IMG/VR virus record: IMGVR_UViG_3300020183_004379
Span: 19,409 to 83,408 of that record
DNA from: a virus
Reading direction: 5' to 3' (one strand)
Length of the DNA stretch: 64,000 bases
Both the position numbers and the translations under genes were made by a program. Below are positions 1 through 8,475 of the stretch, one piece after another (the stretch's first letter is position 1; each line of letters starts with the position of its first letter). The notes under the pieces are model-generated. The model ran no database searches. It had not been told where the DNA came from and saw only the letters and a list, made by a program, of their open reading frames with translations.

Positions 1-626
1 ATGAATATAGTTTCTCGGGTCCGTACAGGCCAACACCAGCTGACATCTATATCATAGCTGATACGATTACTAACACCTGCAAACCACACACGATCAAACT
101 GTGTGCCGTTGCTTAGATGCCAGCCATGGGCAGAGGTTACTGTCATGTTGGGCGAGCTAAAACTTTGCACAATGCTTATGTCGTGTGCAGCCAAACTCAG
201 CACAGGTGTGGTTCTTGTTTGATATATGCCCCAGTTGAGTCTGCGACTGGTAATGTGTTGCAGTGTTCCAATGCTGTTTTTATCAAGACAGTTTTTTATC
301 AATTGCAATTGAGGATGGTGCAAAAATATATGGCCAACCATGAACAATTGATTTGGCTGTAGTATTAACTGCATTTTGGCCACTTGCACAGCAGATTCAG
401 CAGCTGGTTTTTCAACATAAACATCATGCCCACGAGACAGTAAATGCACGCATTGATCATAATGATTCCATAATGGCGTGGCCAAAATTACTGGATCAAG
501 AGTATCGATGTCGTTGATGCTTTGATTATTTTTTATGTCAATGATCTTGGCATCAACTCCCAGTTGAGAGAGACTATGATGAAGCTTTGTACCCCAATAG
601 CCTGCACCTACCAACCACATGTTCAT
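1..626 (-). CDS. Gfo/Idh/MocA-family sugar oxidoreductase, N-terminal part (cut by window edge)
   Basis: The reading frame is open to the left edge, so only about 208 N-terminal residues are present. A Rossmann NAD(P)-binding motif (GAGYWG, residues 7-12) and an EKP motif (residues 72-74) are visible; both mark the Gfo/Idh/MocA dehydrogenases, which oxidise sugars or nucleotide sugars. The ATG overlaps the stop of the upstream DegT aminotransferase as ATGA, so the two are translationally coupled. A 3-dehydrogenase feeding an aminotransferase, as in the WbpB/WbpE pathway of bacterial surface sugars, fits this pairing, but the exact substrate is inference. Confidence 0.82.
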   Translation of the reverse strand, partial: MNMWLVGAGYWGTKLHHSLSQLGVDAKIIDIKNNQSINDIDTLDPVILATPLWNHYDQCVHLLSRGHDVYVEKPAAESAVQVAKMQLILQPNQLFMVGHIFLHHPQLQLIKNCLDKNSIGTLQHITSRRLNWGIYQTRTTPVLSLAAHDISIVQSFSSPNMTVTSAHGWHLSNGTQFDRVWFAGVSNRISYDIDVSWCWPVRTRETIF

Positions 627-1708
627 TGCGCGAATGCCTTGATTTGATCTACTATGTAACTGATTTGATCTTCAGTCATGCTATACCAACAGGGCAAGCT
701 CAATATCTCGTTCACTGTTTTTTCTGCCACAGGGCAGGGTGTGTACCACTGAGAGAAGGCAGGCTGGTTGTGAACAGTGGTGGCATAATGAACATTAGTG
801 CCGATGCCCATGTTCTGAAGGTGTCGTTTGAGTTCATCTCTTTTGGGAGTTTGAATAACATACACATAGTAACTGTGTGTGTTGCCAAGTTCAATACGAG
901 GAATTTGAACATAATTCCTCAACTGGTCAGAATAAAAATTGCACAATCTGCGTTTGCGTTGCAACCAATCTTTAAGATGTGGCAGTTTTGCCATCACAAT
1001 GTTGGCCTGCATGTTGTCTATGCGAGCGTTATAACCAATTTCTTTTATTTCATAACGACCGGTTCTACCATGATCTCTATACACACGCACTCGGTCCATC
1101 AATTCTTTGTTGCCTGTGCAAGCCCCGGCATCGCCCATGGCGCCTAGATTTTTAACTGGGTTAAAACTAAAACAAGTTATATCTGCCATGCTGCCAACTT
1201 TTTCCTGTTTCCAAAAGTTTCCAATACTGTGTGCAGCGTCTTCAACAAGGTAAAGATTGTGCGTTGTGCAAATCTCTCTCAAACGGTCCATGTTAGGACA
1301 TTGACCATAAATGTCAACACTGAGCACTGCCTTGGTCGTGGGCGAAATTTTAGAAACCAATTGGTCTAGATCTATTAGATGTGTAAGTGGATCAATGTCA
1401 ACAAACACGGGAGTAGCGCCAACACTCACAATGGCTTCGGTGGTGGCAACAAAAGTATGTGGAGTGGTCAATACTTCGTGACCTGGTCCTATGCCAAGAG
1501 CCCGCATGGCACATAGTAGAGCAGTTGTGCCTGATCCAGTGGCTGCGCAATCTTCAGCACCAACATATTTTGCAAATGCAGTTTCAAATTTGGTTGTGTC
1601 TGGACCTGTGATAAAGCTGCTGTTAACCACACTGTCAGCAATGGCCTGATTGATATCTACTGCACAATCAAGATACTGTTGATATAGATTAGTAAAAGGC
1701 ACATTCAT
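623..1708 (-). CDS. DegT/DnrJ/EryC1-family PLP sugar aminotransferase
   Basis: 361 residues with the DegT/DnrJ/EryC1/StrS pattern: a GSGTTAL phosphate-binding stretch near residue 60, an EDAAHS motif near residue 155 and a catalytic lysine in the FSFNPVKNLG context near residue 185, which would form the aldimine with PLP. These enzymes transfer an amino group to keto-sugars on nucleotide carriers. A TTG lies four codons upstream, but the ATG at 1708 overlaps the stop of the upstream SDR as ATGA, the coupling used throughout this genome, so I start there. It sits between two sugar enzymes and probably makes an aminosugar for a glycan. Confidence 0.9.
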   Translation of the reverse strand: MNVPFTNLYQQYLDCAVDINQAIADSVVNSSFITGPDTTKFETAFAKYVGAEDCAATGSGTTALLCAMRALGIGPGHEVLTTPHTFVATTEAIVSVGATPVFVDIDPLTHLIDLDQLVSKISPTTKAVLSVDIYGQCPNMDRLREICTTHNLYLVEDAAHSIGNFWKQEKVGSMADITCFSFNPVKNLGAMGDAGACTGNKELMDRVRVYRDHGRTGRYEIKEIGYNARIDNMQANIVMAKLPHLKDWLQRKRRLCNFYSDQLRNYVQIPRIELGNTHSYYVYVIQTPKRDELKRHLQNMGIGTNVHYATTVHNQPAFSQWYTPCPVAEKTVNEILSLPCWYSMTEDQISYIVDQIKAFAQ

Positions 1709-2646
1709 TTTTTTAACCAATCATAATACCTGCGAAAGCCTTCTTCAATATCTATTTTAGGATCAAACCCAAAATCTCTTCGAGCAGCATCTATATTCAA
1801 TGCGCCCCTGCTGGGAAAGTCTGCATCTTTATCTTGGACTTGTATGCTACCTTGCCCCACTATGTTTACTGCCAATTCAGCTGCTCGTAGTAAACTATGA
1901 CTATGACTCTTGGTAATATTGTAAGTTTTATTGTTTGTATAGGCACTACAGGCAGCGGCAACTATACCGTCAGCAGCGTCGTCAACATAGGTAAAGTCAA
2001 GCGTTTCATCAGCTCCATTTACCTTGAGTACTTCGCCTCGCATGGCGCTAAGAATAAACTTGCTGATCACACGATCCTCAACATCTAATTCGCCGTACAC
2101 CGCACTAGGACGGATAATGGTATGGCTTATGCCATAACGACGAGTGTAATCTTTAAGCAACCACTCGCCTGCTAGTTTCATTATGCCGTATTGCCCTTGT
2201 GGATTGCACACAGCATCTTCAGTCACTTGATCGTCAAAGTCTCCGTATACCATGCTAGAACTGATGTACACAAATTTGCCCACTTGATGTTTGACTGATA
2301 ATTCCAACAGGTTAAGCAGGCCCTCGCTCATAACTCGCGATCCTAGTCGTGGATTTACATTCACAATCTTTTGTCTGGGAAAGCTGGCTAAGTGGATCAC
2401 AGTGTCTGGTTTGTGCTTGTCAAACATCCAGTCCATGCCTTGATTGTCTGCTATGTCAACACCGTAGATACGCGATGTTTTCACAATCTTTTGGATGCGC
2501 TGAGGCATAATTATGTCAAGTTCTGCCTGCGGAATCAAACCATAAGTGGTGCGTGTGTCTGTTACAAAAATGTCATGCTGCTGTTCTAATCGCTGCACAA
2601 CATTGTGACCAATAAGTCCAAGACCGCCTGTAACAAGAATTTTCAT
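1705..2646 (-). CDS. NAD-dependent epimerase/dehydratase (extended SDR)
   Basis: 313 residues. The N-terminus MKILVTGGLGLIG is the glycine-rich NAD-binding motif of extended short-chain dehydrogenases; the YxxxK catalytic pair appears as YGIMK near residue 150, after an SSSMVYG serine motif. The family includes sugar-nucleotide epimerases, dehydratases and reductases; the sequence alone does not fix which. It opens a three-gene sugar operon (SDR, DegT aminotransferase, Gfo/Idh/MocA oxidoreductase) joined by ATGA overlaps, and its own ATG overlaps the stop of the upstream small gene. Confidence 0.88.
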   Translation of the reverse strand: MKILVTGGLGLIGHNVVQRLEQQHDIFVTDTRTTYGLIPQAELDIIMPQRIQKIVKTSRIYGVDIADNQGMDWMFDKHKPDTVIHLASFPRQKIVNVNPRLGSRVMSEGLLNLLELSVKHQVGKFVYISSSMVYGDFDDQVTEDAVCNPQGQYGIMKLAGEWLLKDYTRRYGISHTIIRPSAVYGELDVEDRVISKFILSAMRGEVLKVNGADETLDFTYVDDAADGIVAAACSAYTNNKTYNITKSHSHSLLRAAELAVNIVGQGSIQVQDKDADFPSRGALNIDAARRDFGFDPKIDIEEGFRRYYDWLKK

Positions 2647-2876
2647 GTGTACTTCAACCTGTATATGATTTCATCGCATTCGTTAAGTTCACCGTAAATG
2701 GCGCATTTCCATCCATAGGTTTCTAGACTAGGCATTATCCTAAAACTAGGCGTCTCAATCGCATGCTCCATGACCCATCTTCCTTGATCACTGTTTTGCC
2801 AATTAATGATAGGTTGGGCGGCATAAAGTTCTGGATCTTCAACATCGCCCATATAGAATTCTTTGAACACAATCAT
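2643..2876 (-). CDS. Conserved-looking small phage protein, unknown function
   Basis: 77 residues, acidic, with a tryptophan- and tyrosine-rich C-terminal half and no motif I recognise. It ends in an ATGA overlap with the SDR gene. A TATAAT box lies 6 bases upstream of the ATG, so the transcript may start at or next to the start codon; no Shine-Dalgarno sequence is present. A second ATG at codon 9 is possible. It is separated by 7 bases from thyA. Confidence 0.6.
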   Translation of the reverse strand: MIVFKEFYMGDVEDPELYAAQPIINWQNSDQGRWVMEHAIETPSFRIMPSLETYGWKCAIYGELNECDEIIYRLKYT

Positions 2877-2882
2877 AACTGT

Positions 2883-2888
2883 ATTATA
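2883..2888 (-). promoter_or_regulatory. TATAAT -10 box, possible leaderless start
   Basis: A perfect TATAAT on the minus strand, inside the 3' end of thyA. Six bases separate it from the ATG at 2876. The -35 region is poor (TAGCAT at a 17-base spacing), so strength is uncertain. The same TATAATACAGT-ATG arrangement recurs before the gene starting at 6040. Confidence 0.45.
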
Positions 2889-3795
2889 CAGCCATGTCTG
2901 CAGAAATGCTAGAGTGACTCTGGTAGTTTTCTAACCGGATGTCTTCAATTCGAAACTGAGTAATATCTTTTATGTCAGGATTGAGCCAAAGTCGTGGAGC
3001 AGGGAATGGTTCACGTTGCATTTGTTCGTTTACCTGCTCTATATGATTCAGATATATGTGTGCATCGCCGAGTACATGAACAAACTCACCTACTTGCAAG
3101 CCACACACATGAGCAATCATGTGTGTGAGCAAACTATAGCTCGCGATGTTAAAGGGAACACCCAAAAACATATCGCAGGATCTTTGATACATCTGACACG
3201 ACAGCCGGCCATCGGCTACATAAAATTGTGCAAAACAGTGACACGGGGGCAAGGCCATGACTTCTAATTCGCCTGGATTCCATGCAGTTAATATATGTCT
3301 TCGTCCGTATGGGTCTGTTTTGATACCCTTAATTAACTTTTTAAGCTGATCAACTTCTTTTATACTCACTCCGCCTTTGATGGTGTATGTATGGCCAAAT
3401 TCATTGGTAAAACTACCACCAATAACTTTTTCTGCTGTTCGCCAGTGTCGCCATTGCACGCCATACACCCTACCTAGGTCACCTGCATACTCTGCCTTGT
3501 GTTGCCAATAGGTTGCCGTGGCATTGTCGGTCCAGATGGTTGCTTTGGTTAGGTCTCGCGTACCATGGAGAATTTCCGCCAAGCGTCTCTCGTCCCCTGA
3601 CCCTTCAATGAACCACAGCAACTCTGACACCACTGACTTCCAAGCCAGCTTCTTTGTAGTAACAGCAGGAAATCCTGCACTCAGGTCATAGCGTTGCTGC
3701 ATACCAAACATGCTCAAAGTGCCTACACCGGTGCGGTCTGAGCGTACTTTGCCTTGCTCCAGCACAGTACGCAATGCGTCATGATACTGTTTCAT
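2884..3795 (-). CDS. thyA: Thymidylate synthase (ThyA type)
   Basis: 303 residues, full length. It converts dUMP and methylene-tetrahydrofolate to dTMP and dihydrofolate. The dUMP-binding RSDRTGVGT motif (residues 18-26), the catalytic cysteine in PPCHCFAQF, and RSCDMFLGVPFNIASY are all present. It overlaps the upstream DHFR gene as ATGA, matching the functional link: ThyA makes dihydrofolate and DHFR recycles it. T4 carries the same pair (td, frd). A moderate insertion around residues 95-150 is normal for phage versions. Confidence 0.97.
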   Translation of the reverse strand: MKQYHDALRTVLEQGKVRSDRTGVGTLSMFGMQQRYDLSAGFPAVTTKKLAWKSVVSELLWFIEGSGDERRLAEILHGTRDLTKATIWTDNATATYWQHKAEYAGDLGRVYGVQWRHWRTAEKVIGGSFTNEFGHTYTIKGGVSIKEVDQLKKLIKGIKTDPYGRRHILTAWNPGELEVMALPPCHCFAQFYVADGRLSCQMYQRSCDMFLGVPFNIASYSLLTHMIAHVCGLQVGEFVHVLGDAHIYLNHIEQVNEQMQREPFPAPRLWLNPDIKDITQFRIEDIRLENYQSHSSISADMAV

Positions 3796-4289
3796 TTTAG
3801 TCTAAAAAAATGTTTGTACACACACCAATTGATAGTTCTTGCTTGGTTTGGCATGCTACTGGTTATTCTTGTGCCTAAAAGATATCTGTTCATGTCTACT
3901 CGTACATCAGTGTAGTAACTGCCCTTGCGATGTGCTACCCACATTTCTTCACAGATGTCTTTGGTTTTCATCAACAGATCAGCACCGCCAATTACCCAAA
4001 TATGTTTTTGCGGATTAATTGATTGAAGCTCTTTTATTATATCAATTGTATTTCCGCGTTTGACAACAGCATGTTGGATATAAGACTTACTTGTTAGTAC
4101 CACGCAAGTGCATTTTGGCATCGGCTTGAGAAATTTTGGATCGTCCCAGGTGCGGCGCCCCATGACCACCACATGTCCTTCTGTGGCTTCTCTAAACCAT
4201 GCCATATCGTCTGGGTCATTGGCCCAGGGCAGGGTGCCTTTGTTGCCAAGGCCTCCCCGCTGGTCTACTGAAAATATACTTCTAATCAT
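3792..4289 (-). CDS. folA: Dihydrofolate reductase
   Basis: 165 residues. It reduces dihydrofolate to tetrahydrofolate with NADPH. Typical features are the N-terminal strand leading to GGLGNKGTLPW, the conserved VVVMGRRTWDD segment and the WVIGGADLL motif near residue 110. Coupled by ATGA overlaps to thyA downstream and to the small gene upstream. The T4 equivalent is frd, part of the nucleotide precursor complex. Confidence 0.94.
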   Translation of the reverse strand: MIRSIFSVDQRGGLGNKGTLPWANDPDDMAWFREATEGHVVVMGRRTWDDPKFLKPMPKCTCVVLTSKSYIQHAVVKRGNTIDIIKELQSINPQKHIWVIGGADLLMKTKDICEEMWVAHRKGSYYTDVRVDMNRYLLGTRITSSMPNQARTINWCVYKHFFRLK

Positions 4290-4612
4290 GAAAGGTGTTT
4301 TAAGATGTCGTCTGTGATTGGTTGAACAGTTTTTGCTACAGTTTCTATACTGATAAAAAAGTCTACATCCTTGATAATCTCATCCATTTTACGCAACTTA
4401 TCATTGAGTTCGTCTTTGATTTCGTCTGGGTTCTGGCCTTCGGCTAATAATTGCAAAATATCAACTTCGACCATGGTTCCATCAATGAGATTTACATGCA
4501 CCTTTTCTAATAGGTTAATTGGCACTTCGTCCTTAGATACTGTTTTAAGAATCTGTTTCCAACGGTCACGAGCATCTACATTAATTCGCCTTGACTTTGG
4601 TTTTCGCGCCAT
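4286..4612 (-). CDS. Hypothetical phage protein with coiled-coil tendency
   Basis: 108 residues. A basic N-terminus (ARKPKSRR) is followed by charged helical sequence rich in Asp, Glu and Lys. No enzymatic motif is seen. It overlaps the gene upstream by 32 bases and DHFR downstream by ATGA, so it belongs to the same operon. The sequence style fits a protein-protein adaptor, which is only a guess. Confidence 0.7.
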   Translation of the reverse strand: MARKPKSRRINVDARDRWKQILKTVSKDEVPINLLEKVHVNLIDGTMVEVDILQLLAEGQNPDEIKDELNDKLRKMDEIIKDVDFFISIETVAKTVQPITDDILKHLS

Positions 4613-5273
4613 TTGTTTTCTTAACCTTTACACCAGGGGTTAGTGAAGCTGCTTCTTCGGTCAGCCTTTTTACTTCTGCCATAAGACTCTCAGCATCACG
4701 CTGCATACGCCGAGCTTGAGCCAGTAAATTCTGTGCGATATCTGAATCAGATAATATACCGTCGGCAGCAGGTACTTCTACTGGTTTGGCAGCATTTGGT
4801 GGCGCACCAACCTCACGACCTTCTACTACTTTGTCTTTTGGCTTGGCAGCTTCGCGTTCTTGCATGCCTGGTTTCCAACCAGTCACTTTGGTATCAAGTT
4901 CTGCCAGGCGTTGTACAGCTTCTTGGCCCTTAGCCATTTCGTCTAGAATGTCATTGAGTTCATCTAGTCGCACAGTACTCTTGGCATTGGCTTGAACAAT
5001 AACCTGATTGGTAGGAACTTTTTGTATCATACCTTCTGAATGCAATACCTGAAGGGTGTTTCGTCCGTCAGGCATAATGTTGCGAAACAAGGCATCGGCT
5101 AAATCGCTTGCCTGTTGACCCGGAGCACTTTCTAATACCTTCATAATTTCGTCATGAATCATTCTGGGCAGCAGATCGCTGTAAACCAAAAGACACATAT
5201 GATCTTCACCGGGCACTCTGCGATACAACAGTGCAGCTCGGCGATTATTGTGTTTTACCACGTGCTTTAGCAT
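4581..5273 (-). CDS. Conserved-looking phage protein with basic Lys-rich tail, unknown function
   Basis: 230 residues from the ATG at 5273, chosen because AAGGAG lies just upstream; a frame extension to 5348 has no such signal. The N-terminal half (RRAALLYRRVPGEDHMCLLVYSDLLP) looks globular; the middle is Pro/Ala-rich and the end is helical with a Lys-rich C-terminus. Function not recognised. It overlaps both neighbours, consistent with a tightly packed early operon. Confidence 0.75.
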   Translation of the reverse strand: MLKHVVKHNNRRAALLYRRVPGEDHMCLLVYSDLLPRMIHDEIMKVLESAPGQQASDLADALFRNIMPDGRNTLQVLHSEGMIQKVPTNQVIVQANAKSTVRLDELNDILDEMAKGQEAVQRLAELDTKVTGWKPGMQEREAAKPKDKVVEGREVGAPPNAAKPVEVPAADGILSDSDIAQNLLAQARRMQRDAESLMAEVKRLTEEAASLTPGVKVKKTNGAKTKVKAN

Positions 5274-5517
5274 TTTTTTTCTCCTTTGGTTCCGCTGCTG
5301 TTTCTGTTGACGGTGCGGTATCGTCAGCCGTAGTTCTAGTAACAGCACCAGCTGCTTCTAGAAATGCGATCAATTTGTCATAGGTATTGCCAACTGTGCT
5401 AAGTTCTTCGGTTTTCCAGCTGCCTCTGCTGGTAGCCAATTGTATAATCTGGGCAATGTTCACCAAATCGTTTACGCCAAGCGTAGGACGCGGTTCGGGT
5501 GATTCCACTGTACTCAT
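5245..5517 (-). CDS. Conserved small phage protein (LGVNDLVNIAQII type)
   Basis: 90 residues with the segment LGVNDLVNIAQIIQLATSRG followed by a short helical stretch and a disordered, Lys-rich tail. From memory this N-terminal segment recurs in T4-like marine phages, without known function. A GGAG ribosome binding site precedes the ATG. The end overlaps the next gene by 29 bases. Confidence 0.78.
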   Translation of the reverse strand: MSTVESPEPRPTLGVNDLVNIAQIIQLATSRGSWKTEELSTVGNTYDKLIAFLEAAGAVTRTTADDTAPSTETAAEPKEKKNAKARGKTQ

Positions 5518-5597
5518 AAATTCTCCATTTGAATTACTGCTATTTTATTTACGGCAATACTGCCAGCCAATATTTTTTCTTTACCAAATACTATCAT
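5514..5597 (-). CDS. Possible 27-residue peptide
   Basis: A 27-codon frame (MIVFGKEKILAGSIAVNKIA...) fills the gap between the genes at 5581-5874 and 5245-5517. Its stop overlaps the next ATG as ATGA, the coupling pattern of this genome, and its composition looks protein-like. There is no ribosome binding site and it is very short, so it may be chance. Confidence 0.35.
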   Translation of the reverse strand: MIVFGKEKILAGSIAVNKIAVIQMENL

Positions 5598-5874
5598 TGT
5601 TTGAGTTATTGATTTGATCAAGGAACAGCCCCAAGTATGTGCTTTCGCTATGATTCTCAAATGCCAAAAGTTTGCACATGATTCTCTTGCCTGTGCTGTC
5701 AATGCTGATATAATCTCCAAAATAAAACCGACCATACAAATTTGTATAGACCCAATCTAAAATGTTTTGTTCATTTACACACAAGTCAAAAGGCACACGA
5801 ACAAAATGCGGAGGACAAAAGTCCATGCGTCTGAGACCGTGTACATTAAGAGGATTGATTTCTGGAAATAACAT
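5581..5874 (-). CDS. Hypothetical phage protein
   Basis: 97 residues with a Cys/Pro-rich N-terminal half and a central FYFGDYISID stretch that looks like a small beta-rich domain. No recognised motif. It begins with an AAAGAA-type weak ribosome binding site and overlaps the upstream gene by 29 bases. Confidence 0.65.
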   Translation of the reverse strand: MLFPEINPLNVHGLRRMDFCPPHFVRVPFDLCVNEQNILDWVYTNLYGRFYFGDYISIDSTGKRIMCKLLAFENHSESTYLGLFLDQINNSNNDSIW

Positions 5875-6040
5875 GTTTCTTTAAGATGAATACATCGTTG
5901 TGTATGGTTACCAATTCGTACCCGCTTTGCCCCAAAGCGTTTAACAGTTCTAAATAATCTGTTGGATTGGTAGTGGTTTCGTTACTGGCCAACACCATCG
6001 GGAGCATGGTGTATTGATAAGTGTGTTTTTCATCCGCCAT
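5846..6040 (-). CDS. Small protein resembling DUF4177-type domains
   Basis: 64 residues. The pattern of LNALGQSGYELVTIHNDVFILKK (only partly quoted by motif: GYELV followed by a short strand) is like the small DUF4177 fold; function unknown. A strong sigma70-like promoter (TTTACA-17-TATAAT) ends 5 bases before the ATG, so the mRNA is probably leaderless. Confidence 0.72.
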   Translation of the reverse strand: MADEKHTYQYTMLPMVLASNETTTNPTDYLELLNALGQSGYELVTIHNDVFILKKHVISRNQSS

Positions 6041-6045
6041 ACTGT

Positions 6046-6074
6046 ATTATAACGAATTACAGTTTGTTTGTAAA
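6046..6074 (-). promoter_or_regulatory. Sigma70-like promoter, predicted leaderless transcript
   Basis: Minus-strand -35 TTTACA (6074-6069), 17-base spacer, -10 TATAAT (6051-6046). The ATG at 6040 follows the -10 box by only 5 bases, so initiation would fall on or next to the start codon. Confidence 0.8.
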
Positions 6075-6695
6075 CAAAATTATGGCTCGTTTGTTTTTCA
6101 AACGACTGCGATAATCGTCACTGGCATGCCATTGTTTTCTATCAAACAACACCAGGTCGCCGCGTTGCCATTCATACACTTTGTGTATGCTGAGAAAGAA
6201 TCTATCCAGGGCTCTACAATGTCCAAGCATGTTGTTCCATTCAGTATGAGGCACATGATTGGGGATAGGTCCGTGTTCTTGTTTATAGCGGCCAAAGTCT
6301 TTATATGCAGCCCACTGATCAAAAAACACTGTGCGGGTAGACACAGTTTCTAATGGTATCATCACAGCATAATAAGGTTCTATGTCGGTGTGTTTGCATT
6401 CGATAATGTAGTCATTGTGAACATCCCATGGCAATTGACTTTCAAGTATATAACTAGCCATGCTTATATAATTGCCTAGTAAAGGATGTAAGATTTCGTC
6501 CAAGGCAGATTTGACATCTGCATTGTCCGGGTTATCCCAATCCCAGATATGATGATTGGCCACTAGCCCTTGATTGATCCAAACACCTTTAGAGTCTTGA
6601 TAAGGAACCAATTGACTCTTTGAGAGAATCAATTGTTCAAGTTCATCAAGTGTGCTGTTGTCGAGTTTTTGCGGGTGTATTTGCAATGGTAGCAT
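6057..6695 (-). CDS. Possible 2OG-Fe(II) oxygenase-like protein
   Basis: 212 residues. A candidate iron-binding HxD (HND in WDVHNDY, near residue 97), a distal histidine in RKQWHASDDY near residue 190 and an arginine shortly after (KNKRAII) are spaced as in small phage 2-oxoglutarate oxygenases of the double-stranded beta-helix fold. The assignment is motif-based and moderate; a cupin-like non-enzymatic protein is the alternative. An AATAAATA late-promoter-like box lies 5 bases upstream of the ATG. Confidence 0.6.
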   Translation of the reverse strand: MLPLQIHPQKLDNSTLDELEQLILSKSQLVPYQDSKGVWINQGLVANHHIWDWDNPDNADVKSALDEILHPLLGNYISMASYILESQLPWDVHNDYIIECKHTDIEPYYAVMIPLETVSTRTVFFDQWAAYKDFGRYKQEHGPIPNHVPHTEWNNMLGHCRALDRFFLSIHKVYEWQRGDLVLFDRKQWHASDDYRSRLKNKRAIILFTNKL

Positions 6696-6700
6696 GCAAA

Positions 6701-6708
6701 TATTTATT
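6701..6708 (-). promoter_or_regulatory. T4-type late promoter-like box
   Basis: AATAAATA on the minus strand, one mismatch to the T4 late consensus TATAAATA, ending 5 bases before the ATG at 6695. No host -35 is needed for such promoters. Confidence 0.55.
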
Positions 6709-6912
6709 TTACTTGGACTTGTATTTTTGCATTTCTTTTAGATAGTGAGCACAGTCAGCTCGCTGTTGATCAGTAATTTTATTGCGCTCAACCATAATAC
6801 CGCAATCTCTACGCAAAGCAGAGGCCTCGCGGTCTGCACGGGTAAAATAATAGACTATAAAAAAAACAGCGACTAACAAAGTAGTCGCTCTAATTAACTC
6901 TTGATGTATCAT
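6709..6912 (-). CDS. Small single-pass membrane protein
   Basis: 67 residues. One hydrophobic segment (residues 9-24, TTLLVAVFFIVYYF) is followed by a charged cytoplasmic or periplasmic tail with two cysteines. Function unknown. It sits two bases after another membrane protein gene. Confidence 0.65.
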   Translation of the reverse strand: MIHQELIRATTLLVAVFFIVYYFTRADREASALRRDCGIMVERNKITDQQRADCAHYLKEMQKYKSK

Positions 6913-6914
6913 TT

Positions 6915-7172
6915 CTACTTGGAATCTTTAATTATCTTAACAATTTCTTCCTGTTCTTCATTGTACTTATTCCAGGCATTTTTGATACCATCATACAATA
7001 TCCATTTAGCAACATAGCCAAGTATAATCACTGCGGCAGGAACTGCAAAAAACTGTTTGTACGCATCAGGAGCAGTTAAAGCACAACCAAAAAGAAACAT
7101 GGCCAACAGCCAGAACCGTTGCCATGTTTCAAACTGCCGCCATCGCCATTGTAAAAAGTACCAAATCTTCAT
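6915..7172 (-). CDS. Small two-pass membrane protein
   Basis: 85 residues from the ATG at 7172, which overlaps the stop of the VWA gene as ATGA. Two hydrophobic segments (WLLAMFLFGCALTA and FFAVPAAVIILGYVAKW) lie between Trp-rich and charged ends. No function recognised. A longer frame reading back to 7226 lacks a separate start signal. Confidence 0.7.
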   Translation of the reverse strand: MKIWYFLQWRWRQFETWQRFWLLAMFLFGCALTAPDAYKQFFAVPAAVIILGYVAKWILYDGIKNAWNKYNEEQEEIVKIIKDSK

Positions 7173-8452
7173 TTGCTTTTTGCCGCCTCCTCGTAATGAG
7201 CCCACACACCAAATGGTGGTTGACAACCAGGATTACCTTTGATGATCCAGCACACATCGCAGTAGGCTTCTTCACCCCACTCGCCAAACGGCATACCGTC
7301 AGTAAACATTACAAACTTCTTGGGCTGAATATCGTTGGCCTTCATCCATTCGTAGTTTGCCATAAAGTCTGTACCGCCGCCACCAGCTGGTTGGTAGTTG
7401 GCAATGTCTTCTAAGTTTTCACTAGTAAACACCTGCGGATTGTAAATCTCAGTGTCAAAGCACCACACATGAATCTTGTATTCATCGTAGGCTTCCATGA
7501 TGCCTTTGATCTCGGCCATGAAGTCTTTGATGTCGCGCTCGCTGATTGAACCCGAAGTGTCAATTGCTACACAAATATCAATCTGTGTGCCAGGCAGCAT
7601 GCCAGGCATGATAGCATCCATGTGCCATCCTTTGCGACTAGGCTTCATCCAAGTAAAGTCACTCTTGATTGTGCTCTGAATTTGCTGTTCCAACAATGAG
7701 CGCCAATCAATCACACTTTCAGTCAAATCCTTGATCAGACGCTTGACACCTGCAGGCAAGTTGCCTGCACCTGACTGCTGAGCGGCATTCAGTACTGCTT
7801 CGCGAATCTCGTCACGAATCTGCTGTTTTTCTTCTTCGCTCAAACGCGGACGACCTTTACCATCCTTGTCACTTTCGCCGTCGCCTTCTCCGTCCTCCCC
7901 GTTGCCGTCCAAGTGTTCATCTAACAATTGTTCAACCAACTGTTCCAGAGATATTTTTTTGGCATTTTTCATGAGATCGTCGTAGATCTCTTCTGAACTC
8001 ATACCGCGATATTTTGAATCGTACAGCATGGGCACAACATTGATGCGCTCACCAACTTTTTGATCAACCAAATCGCTGTTCACAGCAAAGTCATTGGCCA
8101 CATTAAAAATCATAGGATCACGGTCGCCTCGGCGACTCATGTGATCATATACTGCATGTAACACTTCATGTCCGACCAAGAACTCTAACTGCTTGGGCGG
8201 GAGCTTCTCAACGAATACAGTATTGTAATAAAAGTTACGGCCGTCCGTGGCTGCAGTAGGACACCAGTCATCGGCATTGATCAACTTCATGCGAGTTGCA
8301 AGATTGCCAAAGAACGGCGCCTTGAGTAACAGTGCAATACGAGCAGTGATTAGTTTTTCGCGGACGGCATTGTCGCGCTTCTGATCAAACTCAATCTTGG
8401 GTAAATCTTTTTTCTTAACTTTTTCGTTAAGTGTTGTGCTGGCTGTTGACAT
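7169..8452 (-). CDS. VWA-like protein with N-terminal metallopeptidase-like domain
   Basis: 427 residues. The N-terminal part has a zincin-type GHEVLHAVYDH motif near residue 90. A charged linker (residues 190-215) leads to a von Willebrand A-like domain with a MIDAS-type DTSGSIS motif near residue 295 and a later TDGMPFG. This matches the DUF2201 architecture. Next upstream is a MoxR-like AAA+ ATPase; such pairs (for example RavA-ViaA) act as chaperone-like or metal-insertion machines. The AAGGAG site is well spaced and a sigma70-like promoter lies just upstream. Confidence 0.88.
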   Translation of the reverse strand: MSTASTTLNEKVKKKDLPKIEFDQKRDNAVREKLITARIALLLKAPFFGNLATRMKLINADDWCPTAATDGRNFYYNTVFVEKLPPKQLEFLVGHEVLHAVYDHMSRRGDRDPMIFNVANDFAVNSDLVDQKVGERINVVPMLYDSKYRGMSSEEIYDDLMKNAKKISLEQLVEQLLDEHLDGNGEDGEGDGESDKDGKGRPRLSEEEKQQIRDEIREAVLNAAQQSGAGNLPAGVKRLIKDLTESVIDWRSLLEQQIQSTIKSDFTWMKPSRKGWHMDAIMPGMLPGTQIDICVAIDTSGSISERDIKDFMAEIKGIMEAYDEYKIHVWCFDTEIYNPQVFTSENLEDIANYQPAGGGGTDFMANYEWMKANDIQPKKFVMFTDGMPFGEWGEEAYCDVCWIIKGNPGCQPPFGVWAHYEEAAKSK

Positions 8453-8475
8453 GCAGGCTCCTTGTGTGAGTATGT

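Noticed and set aside
587-1147. Long open frame on the plus strand opposite the DegT aminotransferase gene
   Set aside because: It lies wholly antisense to a clear enzyme gene and has no recognised motif; a shadow frame.
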